This document shows, in pieces, positions 53,201 to 61,423 of a stretch of DNA of 64,000 nt. The notes below the pieces were generated by a model. It did no database searches. It was given only the letters and a program-made list of their open reading frames with translations, and was not told the DNA's origin. Location of the stretch: NCBI RefSeq assembly GCF_036577625.1, contig NZ_JARBDC010000087.1:1-64000 (forward strand), written 5' to 3'. Positions within the stretch are counted from its first letter, which is position 1. The number at the start of each line of letters is the position of its first letter. The position numbers and the translations under genes are program-made. The DNA comes from Paenibacillus_AB sp036577625. GTDB lineage: Bacteria; Bacillota; Bacilli; Paenibacillales; NBRC-103111.

Positions 53201-53495
53201 TCTTCAGCTTGTCGACGCCGCGCTTCACCTCGGCCAGATCGGCCGGGGACAAGCCGGCTTCGTGATGAAACACGAGCACCGACGAGAGATTGCGACCGGC
53301 TCCGCTGTCGCCCGCCCCTTCGTTCATTTCCTTCAGCAGCTTGGCCGCGTTCGTCGACGAGTAGCCGTCCGGAACCGTGATCTGCCCTTTGTCCCGCACC
53401 AAATCCGCCATGCCCGGCGCCGTCAAAAACAGCGCGGCCGCGCCCGCCAGCCACAGCGCGAGCACGAGCCATCTCAGCTTGATTATGGTCCTCAT
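50292..53495 (-). CDS. MMPL/RND-family transporter with long coiled insertion
   Basis: The 1067-residue protein has two six-helix halves with MMPL motifs (FGIGTDYCILLISRFKEEL and LGIDYSIFLMDRFKEY, carrying the proton-relay Asp-Tyr). Between them, after the second external domain, about 300 residues (roughly 475-780) are built of short G-L-x-x-L and A-A-G repeats, such as GLGQIGKGLSDA and LAAGLDRLVGGIAELQAGID, a long helical stalk like that of YhgE/Pip proteins. Bacillus YdfJ relatives have only about 720 residues. It probably exports lipids or drugs. It follows a marR gene by 34 bases and is likely repressed by it. Confidence 0.87.
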   Translation of the reverse strand: MRTIIKLRWLVLALWLAGAAALFLTAPGMADLVRDKGQITVPDGYSSTNAAKLLKEMNEGAGDSGAGRNLSSVLVFHHEAGLSPADLAEVKRGVDKLKNGEETYGIASVTTHFDMKELEKQMVSADGKTVLVLVNASSEGRTPEEVRTALYDAVSDVKVDHYYTGSWLINEDVIQSSQEGLKKTEGITVVFILAILFVVFRSAIAPFIPLLSVGLTYLVSQSVVAFLVRYLDFPLSNFTQIFLVAVLFGIGTDYCILLISRFKEELAHRGDKTEAIVETYRTAGRTVLFSGLAVLVGFASIGLSTFVLYRSAVAVAVGVAVLLVALFTLVPFFMAVLGKSIFWPVKGTLEHKPSRLWGAVGSFSLRKPVWALVLLAVLIVPFLAAYKGSTTFDSMVEIGDKYDSVKAFRVISDSFGPGDSLPSAVVLKADKPMDSSEGLAAVEQISRELAKVEGVKTVRSATRPTGDALQDFQVTRQLGMVDDGLGQSKDGLGQIGKGLSDASKAISGNAPKLSEAAQGAERLAAGTNELKAGVVQLGDGLKRLEAGLRDGSAGAERLKAGLAEAKTSAERLAASSKQLFAGYKEIGGGLGQLEKGYGELAAQQDNVVQGLSDLSAGLGGLEQKAPQLKDDPDYLRTAAAVKQLQTGAAGIADGLKQLNAQLGGIARGIGEANAGYEQAVAGQSMLAAGLDRLVGGIAELQAGIDQAADGQGQIVAKIPAMTSGLDELSAGQRQLQSGFEELNAQLGQLTSGLDQSVGGLEQVTGGLASAQSFLGELSDAPNKQLTGWHVPNEALQNADFQKSLDAYMSEDRKTVKFDVVFEGNPYAAETLAKTGELNAAVQRALPGSGFEKATYAVDGVTSMNHDLQTISESDYSRTMTLMLIGIAIILIVLFRSVVMPIYLILSLLVTFYTSMAITEVIFVRMLGNEGISWAVPFFGFVMLMALGIDYSIFLMDRFKEYRHLPPREAILKAMENMGSVIMSAAVILGGTFAAMLPSGVMSLLQIATIVLCGLFLYALVILPLFIPVMVRMFGPANWWPFMDRSERYDGRAELPGAIASVHSHADR

Positions 53496-53529
53496 CGATC
53501 CGAAATGCCCCTTTCGCTTCCATAGTCGT

Positions 53530-54000
53530 TCAACGATCGCCGTGCGATCCGGAATCGTCCCGTTTGTCCGCCAGCACCTCGGCCAGCCTTTCGAACGTCG
53601 CGATGAACGTCTCCGCCTCCCGCTGCTCGAACTGCGCGATATAGCCGGACAGCAGCCGTCCGATTTTATCGTCCATCTCGTCCGTTACCCGGCTCCCTTC
53701 CTCCGTCAGCTCGATATAGGTGACGCGCCGGTCTTTGTCGTCCGGGATCCGCTTGATCAGATGCTTGTCGAACAGCCTCGTAATAATGGCGGTTATCGAG
53801 CTTTTACCGACGCAGAACGATTCGGCCAGCTCGGACGAAGTGCTCTTTCCTTTTTTGGACAAGTAGCGCATGACGAAAACTTGGTCGATCGTCAGCTCCT
53901 CCGGCACAAGGTCGCGCAGCAGCGCGTTCAGCCTGCGGTTTACGGTAAAGTGCGCGTTCTCGTAGCGGGATATGATTTGCTGCAGCGTTTCTTCGTTCAT
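53530..54000 (-). CDS. MarR-family regulator of the MMPL gene
   Basis: The ATG at 54000 follows AAGGAGG by five bases, giving 156 residues. Winged helix: STSSELAESFCVGKSSITAI and LIKRIPDDKDRRVTYIELTE. It is the first gene of the marR-MMPL unit. A GTTCGAC-N17-GTCGAAC inverted repeat lies 26 bases upstream and is a likely operator. Confidence 0.9.
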   Translation of the reverse strand: MNEETLQQIISRYENAHFTVNRRLNALLRDLVPEELTIDQVFVMRYLSKKGKSTSSELAESFCVGKSSITAIITRLFDKHLIKRIPDDKDRRVTYIELTEEGSRVTDEMDDKIGRLLSGYIAQFEQREAETFIATFERLAEVLADKRDDSGSHGDR

Positions 54001-54025
54001 GGTAGCCTCCTTTCGCGGACAAGTT

Positions 54026-54056
54026 GTTCGACCGTAAAAATATTTCATTGTCGAAC
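54026..54056. promoter_or_regulatory. Inverted repeat upstream of marR (candidate operator)
   Basis: GTTCGAC (54026-54032) and GTCGAAC (54050-54056) flank 17 AT-rich bases, the spacing of a -35/-10 gap. Further -10-like sequences are not clear. Confidence 0.5.
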
Positions 54057-54218
54057 CATTTGATGCTAGAACTATATCATGTCGCCCGGAGCGGAGTCAA
54101 TCGAAACGATGGTTTCTCGACAACGCGAGTCATTCCTGCCTATTCGAGCCCCAATTGGCACCCGAAGGCCGAATCGCAACTGGCCTTTGGTCTTGATTTC
54201 GGTTCCGCCGACGGTCCG

Positions 54219-54248
54219 TTGTCCGGTCAAAGCGATCGATGCTACACT
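54219..54248 (+). promoter_or_regulatory. Candidate promoter of the DUF4097 gene
   Basis: TTGTCC and TACACT are 18 bases apart, 130 bases before the start codon. The remaining part of the 377-base gap from 54001 shows no gene. Confidence 0.45.
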
Positions 54249-54377
54249 AATAACCGGAATGAATCAACCGACCGCAAAATCGGCTTGGCCGGAACAGTGA
54301 CCCCGAAGCGTTCGGATAAAAGAAGCTGCGGGACGGTCCCGATTCTCGTATCGGGGGCCTATGAGGAGGATACGAAA

Positions 54378-55289
54378 GTGAGAAGCAAAAGAAATACGAT
54401 CGGCGTCATCGTAATCGCCCTGCTCGTTTGGGGGGCGCTCGCATTTTGGGGGCCCGGCGGCGGCTTTGCGCGGAGCTGGCCGATTTTCGGCTCGAAGGAA
54501 GTGAACGTCGAGCAATCGTTCGAAGCGCGCAACGTGCAAAATGTGGAAATCGAAACGTCGAGCACGGACGTGACGATTGTCCGCGGCGGCTCGGAGCGGA
54601 TCGAAGTGCGGCTGGAAGGCAAAGCGAGCCCGAACATCGCGGACGGGTTCGGCCTGAGAGCCGAGCCGAAGGGCGATACGCTGAAAATCGGGATCGACAA
54701 GCCCGACGGGTTCCATATCGGCTTTCGTTTCGAAAACGTGGCGCTGACCGTCGAGCTGCCCGACAAGCAGTGGAACGTGCTGAAGGCGAAAGTAAGCAGC
54801 GGCAACATTTCGATGGAAAACGTGGCCGGCAAAACGATCGAGGTCCAATCGAGCAGCGGCAACGTGGAGCTCGCGGACGGCGAAGCGACGACGATCGAGC
54901 TCCGTTCGAGCTCGGGCAACATCGAGGCGAGCGGCTATAAAGCGGAGTTGCTCAAGTTTCATGCGAGCAGCGGCAATGTGACGCTCAAGGACGGCGAAGC
55001 GAAGCTGAAAGGCGATGCGGGCTCCGGCAATATCCGGCTCGAAGCGGCCGAGCTGACTCGCGACGCGGACTTGTCGGCCGGCAGCGGCAACGTGACCGTT
55101 TCGCTGGATCGCGAGCCGAAGTCGCTTGCCGTCGACTACCGCGGCGGCTCGGGAAGCGGACATATAAAATGGGACGGCTTCCAGTACAAGGAGAAAGAGG
55201 AGGAAGGCCGAAAAATCAAAGGCTCGTTCGGCGGAGGCGACACGATGCTGAAAGTCGTCACCGGCTCCGGCGATTTCAGGCTGGATTAA
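54378..55289 (+). CDS. DUF4097 (LiaG-like) beta-helix membrane-anchored protein
   Basis: A GTG eight bases after GAGGAGG gives 303 residues. One N-terminal membrane helix (NTIGVIVIALLVWGALAFWG) anchors an external domain of repeated short strands: KVSSGNISMENV, QSSSGNVELADG, RSSSGNIEASGY, HASSGNVTLKDG, GDAGSGNIRLEA, SAGSGNVTVSLD, a right-handed beta-helix typical of DUF4097/LiaG-type proteins. Such proteins are often in envelope-stress operons, but here the gene is single, divergent from marR. Confidence 0.85.
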   Translation: MRSKRNTIGVIVIALLVWGALAFWGPGGGFARSWPIFGSKEVNVEQSFEARNVQNVEIETSSTDVTIVRGGSERIEVRLEGKASPNIADGFGLRAEPKGDTLKIGIDKPDGFHIGFRFENVALTVELPDKQWNVLKAKVSSGNISMENVAGKTIEVQSSSGNVELADGEATTIELRSSSGNIEASGYKAELLKFHASSGNVTLKDGEAKLKGDAGSGNIRLEAAELTRDADLSAGSGNVTVSLDREPKSLAVDYRGGSGSGHIKWDGFQYKEKEEEGRKIKGSFGGGDTMLKVVTGSGDFRLD

Positions 55290-55311
55290 CCGGCTCGAAG
55301 GGCAATAAGCG

Positions 55312-55363
55312 GCCCGCCCCTATCCTATGGCGAAACGGAATTCGCCGGGGAGATGGGGGCGGG
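55312..55363. terminator. Inverted repeat between convergent genes
   Basis: GCCCGCCCC and GGGGCGGGC flank a long loop with a second GGCGAA/TTCGCC stem. Only weak T-runs follow on either side, so the terminator call is moderate. Confidence 0.5.
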
Positions 55364-55377
55364 CTTTACATGTAACA

Positions 55378-57045
55378 TCAAGGAAAGATGCCGACTCCGA
55401 TCGGAGTTGTACCGGCAGGTAGCAGTGCAACCGGCGATTGGTTGATCCCGTTGATGACGGTGACCGAATTGCTTATGTCGTTGGCGATGAAAATGGCGTT
55501 TGTCAACGGATTTACCGCAACTCCTCTTGGAAAAGTCGCCGGTAAGCTCGGAGTAACGATGACGGTGTTGGTAGACCCGTCAATAACCGAATAAGTGGCG
55601 TCGCCGGAGTTCGATACATAAATCAAATTCGTATTCGGATTCGCGGCGATCCCGAACGGATTCGTACCTACCCCGATTACAGCCAGAACCGTATTCGTGA
55701 TTCCGTTTAAAACGGAAACCGAACTTGCGTTTAAATTCGCTACATAAATCGCATTCGTTAACGGATTGACCGTGACACCCGTCGGGCTGTTGCCGAGTCC
55801 TCCCGCATTCGTTATAACCCCGTTTGTATTGCCGTTTATTACAGTAAGCGTATTGCTGACGGTGTTCGTCACATAGATTCGGTTCGTAATGGGATTGACG
55901 GCTACTCCGACCGGACCGACATCGGCCGGAACGGTAGCTATAACCGTATTCGTGGAACCGTCGATGACGGACACATTATTCGCAAGCTGGTTGGCCACGT
56001 ATATCCGGTTGGTCACCGGGTTCGCGGCAATGCCGACCGGAAAGGCGCCGACCGGAACCGTGGCGGCAATCGTATTCGTGGAAGCGTCGATTACGGATAC
56101 ACTATTGCTGTTTTGATTCGTCACGTATACCCGGCCCGTGACGGGATTGACGGCGGCCTCGGTCGGAAATGCTCCTACCGGAATCGTTGCGAGAATCGAC
56201 AAGCCGAATCCGTCGATGACGGTGACGTTATTGCTTCCGGAGTTCGCCACATAGATTCGGTTGACGGATACAGGAAACACTGTCCCGCCGGTTGCCCCCG
56301 TCGCACCCGTCGCTCCCGTAGTCCCCGTAGCTCCAGTCGTTCCTGTCGCTCCCGTAACTCCAGCTCCTGCTCCCGTCGGTCCCGTTACGCCTGTGACTCC
56401 CGTTGCTCCGGTCGCCCCGGTCGCTCCTGTCGCTCCCGTCGTTCCTGTCGCCCCTGTTGCGCCAGTCGCCCCCGCGGCTCCGGTCGTCCCGGTAGCACCG
56501 GCCAGTCCCGTCGCTCCCGTAACTCCCGTCGCTCCCGTAGCCCCCGTGGCGCCTGTAGCGCCCGAGGCGCCGGTCGTATCCAGAAGCTGCACGTCGTCGA
56601 CGAGCACGTCGGAAGAGCCCGCCATCGAAGATTTACCGATGAACAGCTGGGCTTGAACGGCGTTCGGAGGCACCGGCGCGGAGGCGATCCGGTAAGCCGT
56701 CAGCCAGGTGGAATTTGCGCCTTCCGGCAGCCGATTCGGATAAAACGAGTCGGTCAAGCCGTAGCCGAGAAAATGGAATGACGCATCGTAGTATCCGAGC
56801 GAAACCGAAACGAGCGGACTCGGCGCCGCGCCGGAATCCGCCAAGGAAAGCAGCAGCTCGTACGTCGCCCCGGGAGTTACCGGCACGAATTGCGTAATGA
56901 AGGCGTTCACCGCCCCGCCCTGCAGCCGGACGCTGAACAGACCGCTATGGCTCGATGTCGATAGGATCGACGCATTGAACGGCGACCACGGCGCCAGCAT
57001 ACCGGATTCGAAATCGCCGTTGGTTACGAGATTTTTGAACGACAT
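55378..57045 (-). CDS. Collagen-like surface protein with NTTRR-F1-type head and seven-bladed YVTN propeller
   Basis: The ATG at 57045 follows GGAGGGGG by seven bases; 555 residues. Residues 1-155 match the N-terminal domain called NTTRR-F1 in Paenibacillus (MSFKNLVTNGDFESG ... FITQFVPVTPGATYELLLSL ... SSDVLVDDVQLLD). Residues 158-254 are collagen-like G-A-T/G-V-T triplets. Residues 260-555 form seven YVTN-type blades, each with a NRIYVAN-like strand followed by a VIDGSTN turn and a VNPxTN motif. No Sec signal. Similar collagen-like proteins decorate spores or exosporium; surface display is inferred. Confidence 0.82.
   Translation of the reverse strand: MSFKNLVTNGDFESGMLAPWSPFNASILSTSSHSGLFSVRLQGGAVNAFITQFVPVTPGATYELLLSLADSGAAPSPLVSVSLGYYDASFHFLGYGLTDSFYPNRLPEGANSTWLTAYRIASAPVPPNAVQAQLFIGKSSMAGSSDVLVDDVQLLDTTGASGATGATGATGATGVTGATGLAGATGTTGAAGATGATGATGTTGATGATGATGATGVTGVTGPTGAGAGVTGATGTTGATGTTGATGATGATGGTVFPVSVNRIYVANSGSNNVTVIDGFGLSILATIPVGAFPTEAAVNPVTGRVYVTNQNSNSVSVIDASTNTIAATVPVGAFPVGIAANPVTNRIYVANQLANNVSVIDGSTNTVIATVPADVGPVGVAVNPITNRIYVTNTVSNTLTVINGNTNGVITNAGGLGNSPTGVTVNPLTNAIYVANLNASSVSVLNGITNTVLAVIGVGTNPFGIAANPNTNLIYVSNSGDATYSVIDGSTNTVIVTPSLPATFPRGVAVNPLTNAIFIANDISNSVTVINGINQSPVALLPAGTTPIGVGIFP
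56284..56574 (-). repeat. Nine-base coding repeat of the collagen-like region
   Basis: The stretch is a degenerate tandem of GGA-GCT-ACN-type triplet groups, read on the plus strand as GTCGCTCCC, GTCGCCCCG and similar. It should vary in length among strains through slippage. Confidence 0.85.
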
Positions 57046-57215
57046 CGGAAACCCCCTCCAATCTTGCGGCATTGCTTGTACTTCTCTATGAAAATGAGAA
57101 AGACCAAGCATATGATAGTATACGAAGATCGGAAACTTTGGAGCGGGCTTCGTTCGGGGAGAGGCGCACATCTTCGGGTACTTCGGGCGGCGCGCCCCGC
57201 TTCGAATAGATGTGC

Positions 57216-57260
57216 AAAAGCCTCCGAACTCTATCGCATACGGCGATAAAATTCGGAGGC
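57216..57260 (-). terminator. Terminator of the IF-3-like gene
   Basis: On the minus strand GCCTCCGAA pairs with TTCGGAGGC, with an inner TATCGC-GCGATA stem, followed by TTTTGC. It lies about 70 bases after the stop. Confidence 0.8.
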
Positions 57261-57330
57261 TGCTCGCTTGGCGCGGGCGATCGCGGCGTTGGACGCCGCC
57301 GCCCGAAGTATGTGCTTCTTTTGAAACCGG

Positions 57331-57804
57331 TCAGACCGGATTCAGTTGAACGGCCGCCTGCTTCCCGCTTGCCTGGATGCCCGTCGCGGGGCGCCCGAAC
57401 GGCTTCAGCTCCTTCAGCATCGTTTCGAGCAGCGCCTTCGCCTCGCCGCCCTCCTTGCCCTGCACGCGCACGACGAGCAGTACCGCATCGCCGCCCCGAA
57501 GCAGGCGCGCGGCCTGCTCCGTTTTCGTCGCAAGATCGTGGTCCTCGATTTGCGGCGTGAGCCGAATTTCCTTCACCTTCGGCGGCCGCTCCCGCTTGGC
57601 GGCCTGCTGCGCCTCTTGCTTGGCCGCCGCCGCCGCAACGAGCCGGCACGGCGGAGGGCTGCTCGCCAGCGACGTGCAGACGAGGTCGACTTTCAGCTTT
57701 TTCGCCATGGCCAGCGCCTCCGCCGTCGCGACGACGCCCAAGTTTTCGCCGTTCACCCCGGTCAGCTCGACTTCCGACGCTTTGATTTTCTCGTTCTTGA
57801 TCAT
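57331..57804 (-). CDS. Stand-alone, divergent translation initiation factor IF-3 paralogue
   Basis: The ATG follows CCGGAGGGG and gives 157 residues, close to the 170 of InfC. The N-domain MIKNEKIKASEVELTGVNGE and the C-domain KVKEIRLTPQIEDHDLATKT are recognisable. The segment that in true IF-3 reads PPVCRIMDYGKFKYEQ is here PPPCRLVAAAAAKQEAQQ, so the tyrosine-rich strand before the linker is lost, and C-terminal ribosome-contact arginines are fewer. It is not in the infC-rpmI-rplT arrangement. It may modulate initiation or be a specialised ribosome-binding factor. Confidence 0.8.
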   Translation of the reverse strand: MIKNEKIKASEVELTGVNGENLGVVATAEALAMAKKLKVDLVCTSLASSPPPCRLVAAAAAKQEAQQAAKRERPPKVKEIRLTPQIEDHDLATKTEQAARLLRGGDAVLLVVRVQGKEGGEAKALLETMLKELKPFGRPATGIQASGKQAAVQLNPV

Positions 57805-57867
57805 TGCCGTCCCCTCCGGTCATTCGCTATAATGTTCCATATTACGCGTACGGAGGCGAATATTCAA

Positions 57868-58191
57868 ATGAACCGCGAACATTCGAAGCAGTTGGAGGAA
57901 CAAATCAGACGCAATTACGAGCGGGACGAAAACATGATGATTCTCGTGTTCGCCCAATGGTGCGTCAACCGCGATCTCGACCCGGCCGAGCTGTACAAGC
58001 GCGCCTATCCGGATCAGCCGGACAACGCCGCCCTGCGGCAAACGCTCGAACTGACCGTGCCGAAGGAAGAAGCCGGCGACATTCCCGACGACACGGTGCT
58101 CGGCGTCCTGTCGCTGTTCGGCAACGAGGAGCTCGCTTTCGTCGTCACGGAGGAGATCGGCAAGCGCGCATCCCGGAGCCGGCCGTCTTAA
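57868..58191 (+). CDS. Hypothetical 107-residue acidic protein
   Basis: An ATG 11 bases after ACGGAGG opens MNREHSKQLEEQIRRNYERD. The protein is helical, soluble and rich in Glu and Asp, with QWCVNRDLDPAELYKRAYPD in the middle. I recognise no family. It is divergent from the IF-3-like gene with 63 bases between the starts, and its stop overlaps that of the convergent lipoprotein gene. Confidence 0.6.
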   Translation: MNREHSKQLEEQIRRNYERDENMMILVFAQWCVNRDLDPAELYKRAYPDQPDNAALRQTLELTVPKEEAGDIPDDTVLGVLSLFGNEELAFVVTEEIGKRASRSRPS

Positions 58192-58976
58192 AGCGGCGGC
58201 ACGACGGCAAGCCGTCCTTCGGCGTCGCGGACGGGGCGCGCCTCGAGCGGCTGCCGATCCGATCGTCCCGCCAGCCGGAACTCGCCTTCCCGCCATTCGA
58301 ACCGCTCTTCGTAATGGCTCCCCTTGCTGTTGTCATAGACGGGTACCGTAAACGATCCGGGCGCCGCCCGCGGAAACGCCGCGGCGTAACTGCGGTCCGA
58401 GCTCATCAGCTCGGGCACGCCGGTTATGTTCAGTCGGACGATTTCGTTCGGTTTTACGGTAAACAGCCGGTAGGCGTACAAATTGCTGGAAGCGTACTGG
58501 CCGATGGCGAATTCGGGAAAGCCGTCGCCGTTATAGTCGAGCAGCGGGATCGGGAACGGTTCGCGGAAACGCAGTGGCGATTCGCCGAACGCGTCGTTCA
58601 AATCGAGCGATGCGACGGTCGTTCCGTTTCGGTCGATCAGTTCGGCCGCGAACCGGCCTTCGTACTGCCGGCCCTGAAAAGGCCCGGGGTCCGATTCCTC
58701 GCGATATACGCCGTCGACCATCCGCACGAGCAGCTTAAAGCCATGAAGGGCTTCGCCGTTTTCGCCCTCCAGCTCGTTCTCCGATAACATCGCCGTTTCG
58801 CGTTCGCCTTGTACCCGCTCTTCGCCCGGCCCCGGTCCGTTCGAGGCCGATTTCGGCCCGTCGGCGGTTGCCGGCAAAGCGGGCGCGACGCCCTCCCCGA
58901 CCGGCGGTTCTTCGCACCCGCTCGACATGACGAGCCCTAACGCCGCTGCAAAAACGGCGATTGCACGCACCTTCAT
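58188..58976 (-). CDS. Lipoprotein with VCBS/FG-GAP-like motif
   Basis: The 262-residue product starts after GGGATGGA. Signal peptide with lipobox GLVMSSGC, then a Pro/Gly-rich linker to about residue 60 and a beta-rich domain. PLLDYNGDGFPEFAIGQYAS is a calcium-loop motif of VCBS/FG-GAP repeats. Function unknown; anchored on the outer face of the membrane. Its last four bases overlap the convergent hypothetical gene. Confidence 0.75.
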   Translation of the reverse strand: MKVRAIAVFAAALGLVMSSGCEEPPVGEGVAPALPATADGPKSASNGPGPGEERVQGERETAMLSENELEGENGEALHGFKLLVRMVDGVYREESDPGPFQGRQYEGRFAAELIDRNGTTVASLDLNDAFGESPLRFREPFPIPLLDYNGDGFPEFAIGQYASSNLYAYRLFTVKPNEIVRLNITGVPELMSSDRSYAAAFPRAAPGSFTVPVYDNSKGSHYEERFEWREGEFRLAGRSDRQPLEARPVRDAEGRLAVVPPL

Positions 58977-59177
58977 TTCATTCCATCCCTTCGCAAAACT
59001 GCTCGCGTCTTATGGTGTTAGACGATGACCGGTGCGTGAAAGTTACGCTCGTTCCCCTGGTTTCGGGACGGATGAACGTTCTGCCGGGGGACCGGTCTTT
59101 GATGTATACTAACAATGACCGCTGTTTCGCGAATTTGCGCAGGGGGCATGTGTGATCGAACGAGAGGGTGAAACCGG

Positions 59178-59978
59178 GTGCATTCGTCGGAAGCCAGTCT
59201 GCTGTATGCCGGATATTCCAGACATTCCGAATCCTACTATGCCAACTTTAAAAAGGGCTTGAGCTTCTATTTATTTCGTCTGCAGCTGGAAGGCAGCTGC
59301 AAGGCGTGGATCGACAATCGGCTCACTCCCGTCGTTCCCGGCGATTTGCTGCTGTACGGGCCGGGAGACGCGTACGAATTGCTGATCGAACCGAACGCGG
59401 AAGGCAAACGCTCGGTAAGCGCCGATATGTATTTCGTCTGCGCGGGCAAAAAAATCGACGAATGGTGGGAACGCGGATCGTTTCCCAAAAAAGTCAACAT
59501 TTCGTTCGACGAAAGTCTCATCCATCTGTGGAGGCACATAGTCGCCGAAAAACGAAAGCGTCCCGGAATCCGGTCGGAGCTGCTCAATTCGCTCGCCTGG
59601 GCGTTGTGCCTGTCCATCGAGCAGGCCGTCCATGAAAGGACGAAAGAAAACGAAGGCAAAGAGACCTTTATCGCATTTCGAATGAAGCAGTATATCGAGA
59701 AAAACGCGACCGAGCCGCTTACCCTCGAGCGGATCGCCCGAAGCGTCGGTTTAAGCGTGTCCCGAGCGTGTCATCTGTTCAAAGCCGCGTTCGGTCAATC
59801 GATGATGGATTACTGCATCGAAATTCGAATGTCCGTTGCTCGCGAATATATTCTGTACAGCAGCCTGGCGCTGGAACGGATCGCGGAATTGGCCGGCTTC
59901 CGAACGTACCCGTATTTTTGCCGCGCCTTCCGTTTGCGTTACGGGATGTCTCCGAAGCAATATCGGCTTTCCAAATAA
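59178..59978 (+). CDS. AraC-family regulator
   Basis: The start is GTG after GAGAGGGTGAAAC; 266 residues. Cupin-like N-terminal part (KAWIDNRLTPVVPGDLLLYG), then two helix-turn-helix units (LTLERIARSVGLSVSRACHL, LERIAELAGFRTYPYFCRAF). It is convergent with the FAD oxidoreductase-SBP operon, which it may control. Confidence 0.87.
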   Translation: MHSSEASLLYAGYSRHSESYYANFKKGLSFYLFRLQLEGSCKAWIDNRLTPVVPGDLLLYGPGDAYELLIEPNAEGKRSVSADMYFVCAGKKIDEWWERGSFPKKVNISFDESLIHLWRHIVAEKRKRPGIRSELLNSLAWALCLSIEQAVHERTKENEGKETFIAFRMKQYIEKNATEPLTLERIARSVGLSVSRACHLFKAAFGQSMMDYCIEIRMSVAREYILYSSLALERIAELAGFRTYPYFCRAFRLRYGMSPKQYRLSK

Positions 59979-59996
59979 CGATCAGCCGAATACGAA

Positions 59997-60042
59997 TAAA
60001 AAGACCTCGCATCGTCCGCCCCCGGGGCATGATCGCGAGGTC
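59997..60042 (-). terminator. Terminator of the SBP-oxidoreductase operon
   Basis: On the minus strand GACCTCGC pairs with GCGAGGTC across a GC-rich loop and is followed by TTTTTATTCG. Confidence 0.8.
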
Positions 60043-60051
60043 TCGCGCGAG

Positions 60052-61410
60052 TTACGGCTTGTTTTCCGGTTGAAACTTCGCGTCCGCTTCTTCGCCGAGC
60101 CAGGCGCCTTGGCGGACAAGCTGCCTTTGCAGCTCCTCGATATCGATGGCGCGGGTGGACGATATTCCCCGTTTGGACAGCATGGCGGCAGCCGTGCCGG
60201 CCGCTTCTCCCATCGCCAGGCAGTTCGGCATCACTCTCGTGGAGCCTTGGGTTGCCCGATCGGTAGAAATCGAGCGACCCGCTACGATGACATTGTCGAT
60301 GCCCAGCGGAAGCAGGGCGCGGTACGGGATCCCGTGGGATTCGCCCGGAGGCAAATGCGATACGACCATTCCGCCGGTCGGCTTCGCCATATGAATATCG
60401 ATAAAATACGAATTGCGGGCGATATCGTCGGGGAAGCTGCGGCAAGCCATAAAATCGTCGACGGTCACGACCGCGTCCCCGACGATGCGCCGCGTTTCGC
60501 GGATCCCGATCTGCTCCCCGGTCAAGACGAGGAAGCCGTTCTCGAATCCGGGAATCGTCTTCTTCAGCCATTCGACGATATGCCGGACGAGGTCGCGCCC
60601 TTCGATCGCCCCCCGCGTCAAGTCCTCCGCCTTCGAGCCGTCGATGCCGAACACGTGTCCGAAGTTAAACCCGGCGGTATGATCGTTGACCCAGGAAATT
60701 CCCGCCCAATCCCGGGCTACGCGCAGCGCGCCCTTCGCCTTGGCCTCGTTAATGGCGGCTTTCAGACTCGGGCCGTGCTCCTTTACGTACTCCATATATT
60801 TCAGACGGTCGAGATTGCTCATGACGAAGCACATCGTTCCCGGCTGCAGCTCCCCCTCGTCGCCGCCTTTGGCGAACCGCCCTCCGGCATGGTAGACGAG
60901 ATCCGCGTCGCTCGAGGCGTCCACGAACAGGCCGGCTTTGACGGCCTGCGTCCCCGTTTTGTTATGGATAATGGCGGCCTCGACCGTTCCGTTGCTATGG
61001 ACGACATTGCCGACGAAGGTGTGGTACAGCAGCCGGACCCCCGCCTCCGTCATTTTGTCGTCCAGCAGCTTCTTGAGAACCTCCGCGTCGATCGGAACCC
61101 AGTTCAGCTTATCGCCCCAGACGGCTTGGAATTCCGGCTCCATCCGGGACTTCATTTCGTTCAAGATTTCAAGGCCGATGCCCCGGATCACCGGTTTTTT
61201 CCCGTCGGTAAACGGACACCAGGCCGGCACTTGTGCGACCGTCGCCATGCCGCCGAGATAGCCGCGCTGCTCGACGAGCAGCACCGACGCCCCGTTTCGC
61301 GCCGCGGCCAACGCAGCCCCGACCCCGGCCGGTCCTCCCCCGACCACCAAAACGTCGACTTCGGCATATACCGGAATATCCGCTGCGGGAACCTTAATCG
61401 TTTTCGTCAC
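60052..61410 (-). CDS. FAD-dependent oxidoreductase
   Basis: A GTG seven bases after GAGGGCG gives 452 residues. The dinucleotide fold is at VDVLVVGGGPAGVGAALAAA and the second FAD contact near GIDNVIVAGRSISTDRATQG and NCLAMGEAAGTAAAML. This belongs to the FAD_oxidored family (often annotated with sugar or xanthan-lyase-linked clusters) and has no signal peptide. Thirteen bases after an SBP gene, so it probably oxidises or activates an imported compound. Substrate unknown. Confidence 0.85.
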   Translation of the reverse strand: MTKTIKVPAADIPVYAEVDVLVVGGGPAGVGAALAAARNGASVLLVEQRGYLGGMATVAQVPAWCPFTDGKKPVIRGIGLEILNEMKSRMEPEFQAVWGDKLNWVPIDAEVLKKLLDDKMTEAGVRLLYHTFVGNVVHSNGTVEAAIIHNKTGTQAVKAGLFVDASSDADLVYHAGGRFAKGGDEGELQPGTMCFVMSNLDRLKYMEYVKEHGPSLKAAINEAKAKGALRVARDWAGISWVNDHTAGFNFGHVFGIDGSKAEDLTRGAIEGRDLVRHIVEWLKKTIPGFENGFLVLTGEQIGIRETRRIVGDAVVTVDDFMACRSFPDDIARNSYFIDIHMAKPTGGMVVSHLPPGESHGIPYRALLPLGIDNVIVAGRSISTDRATQGSTRVMPNCLAMGEAAGTAAAMLSKRGISSTRAIDIEELQRQLVRQGAWLGEEADAKFQPENKP

Positions 61411-61423
61411 GGGTTGCGCCCTC

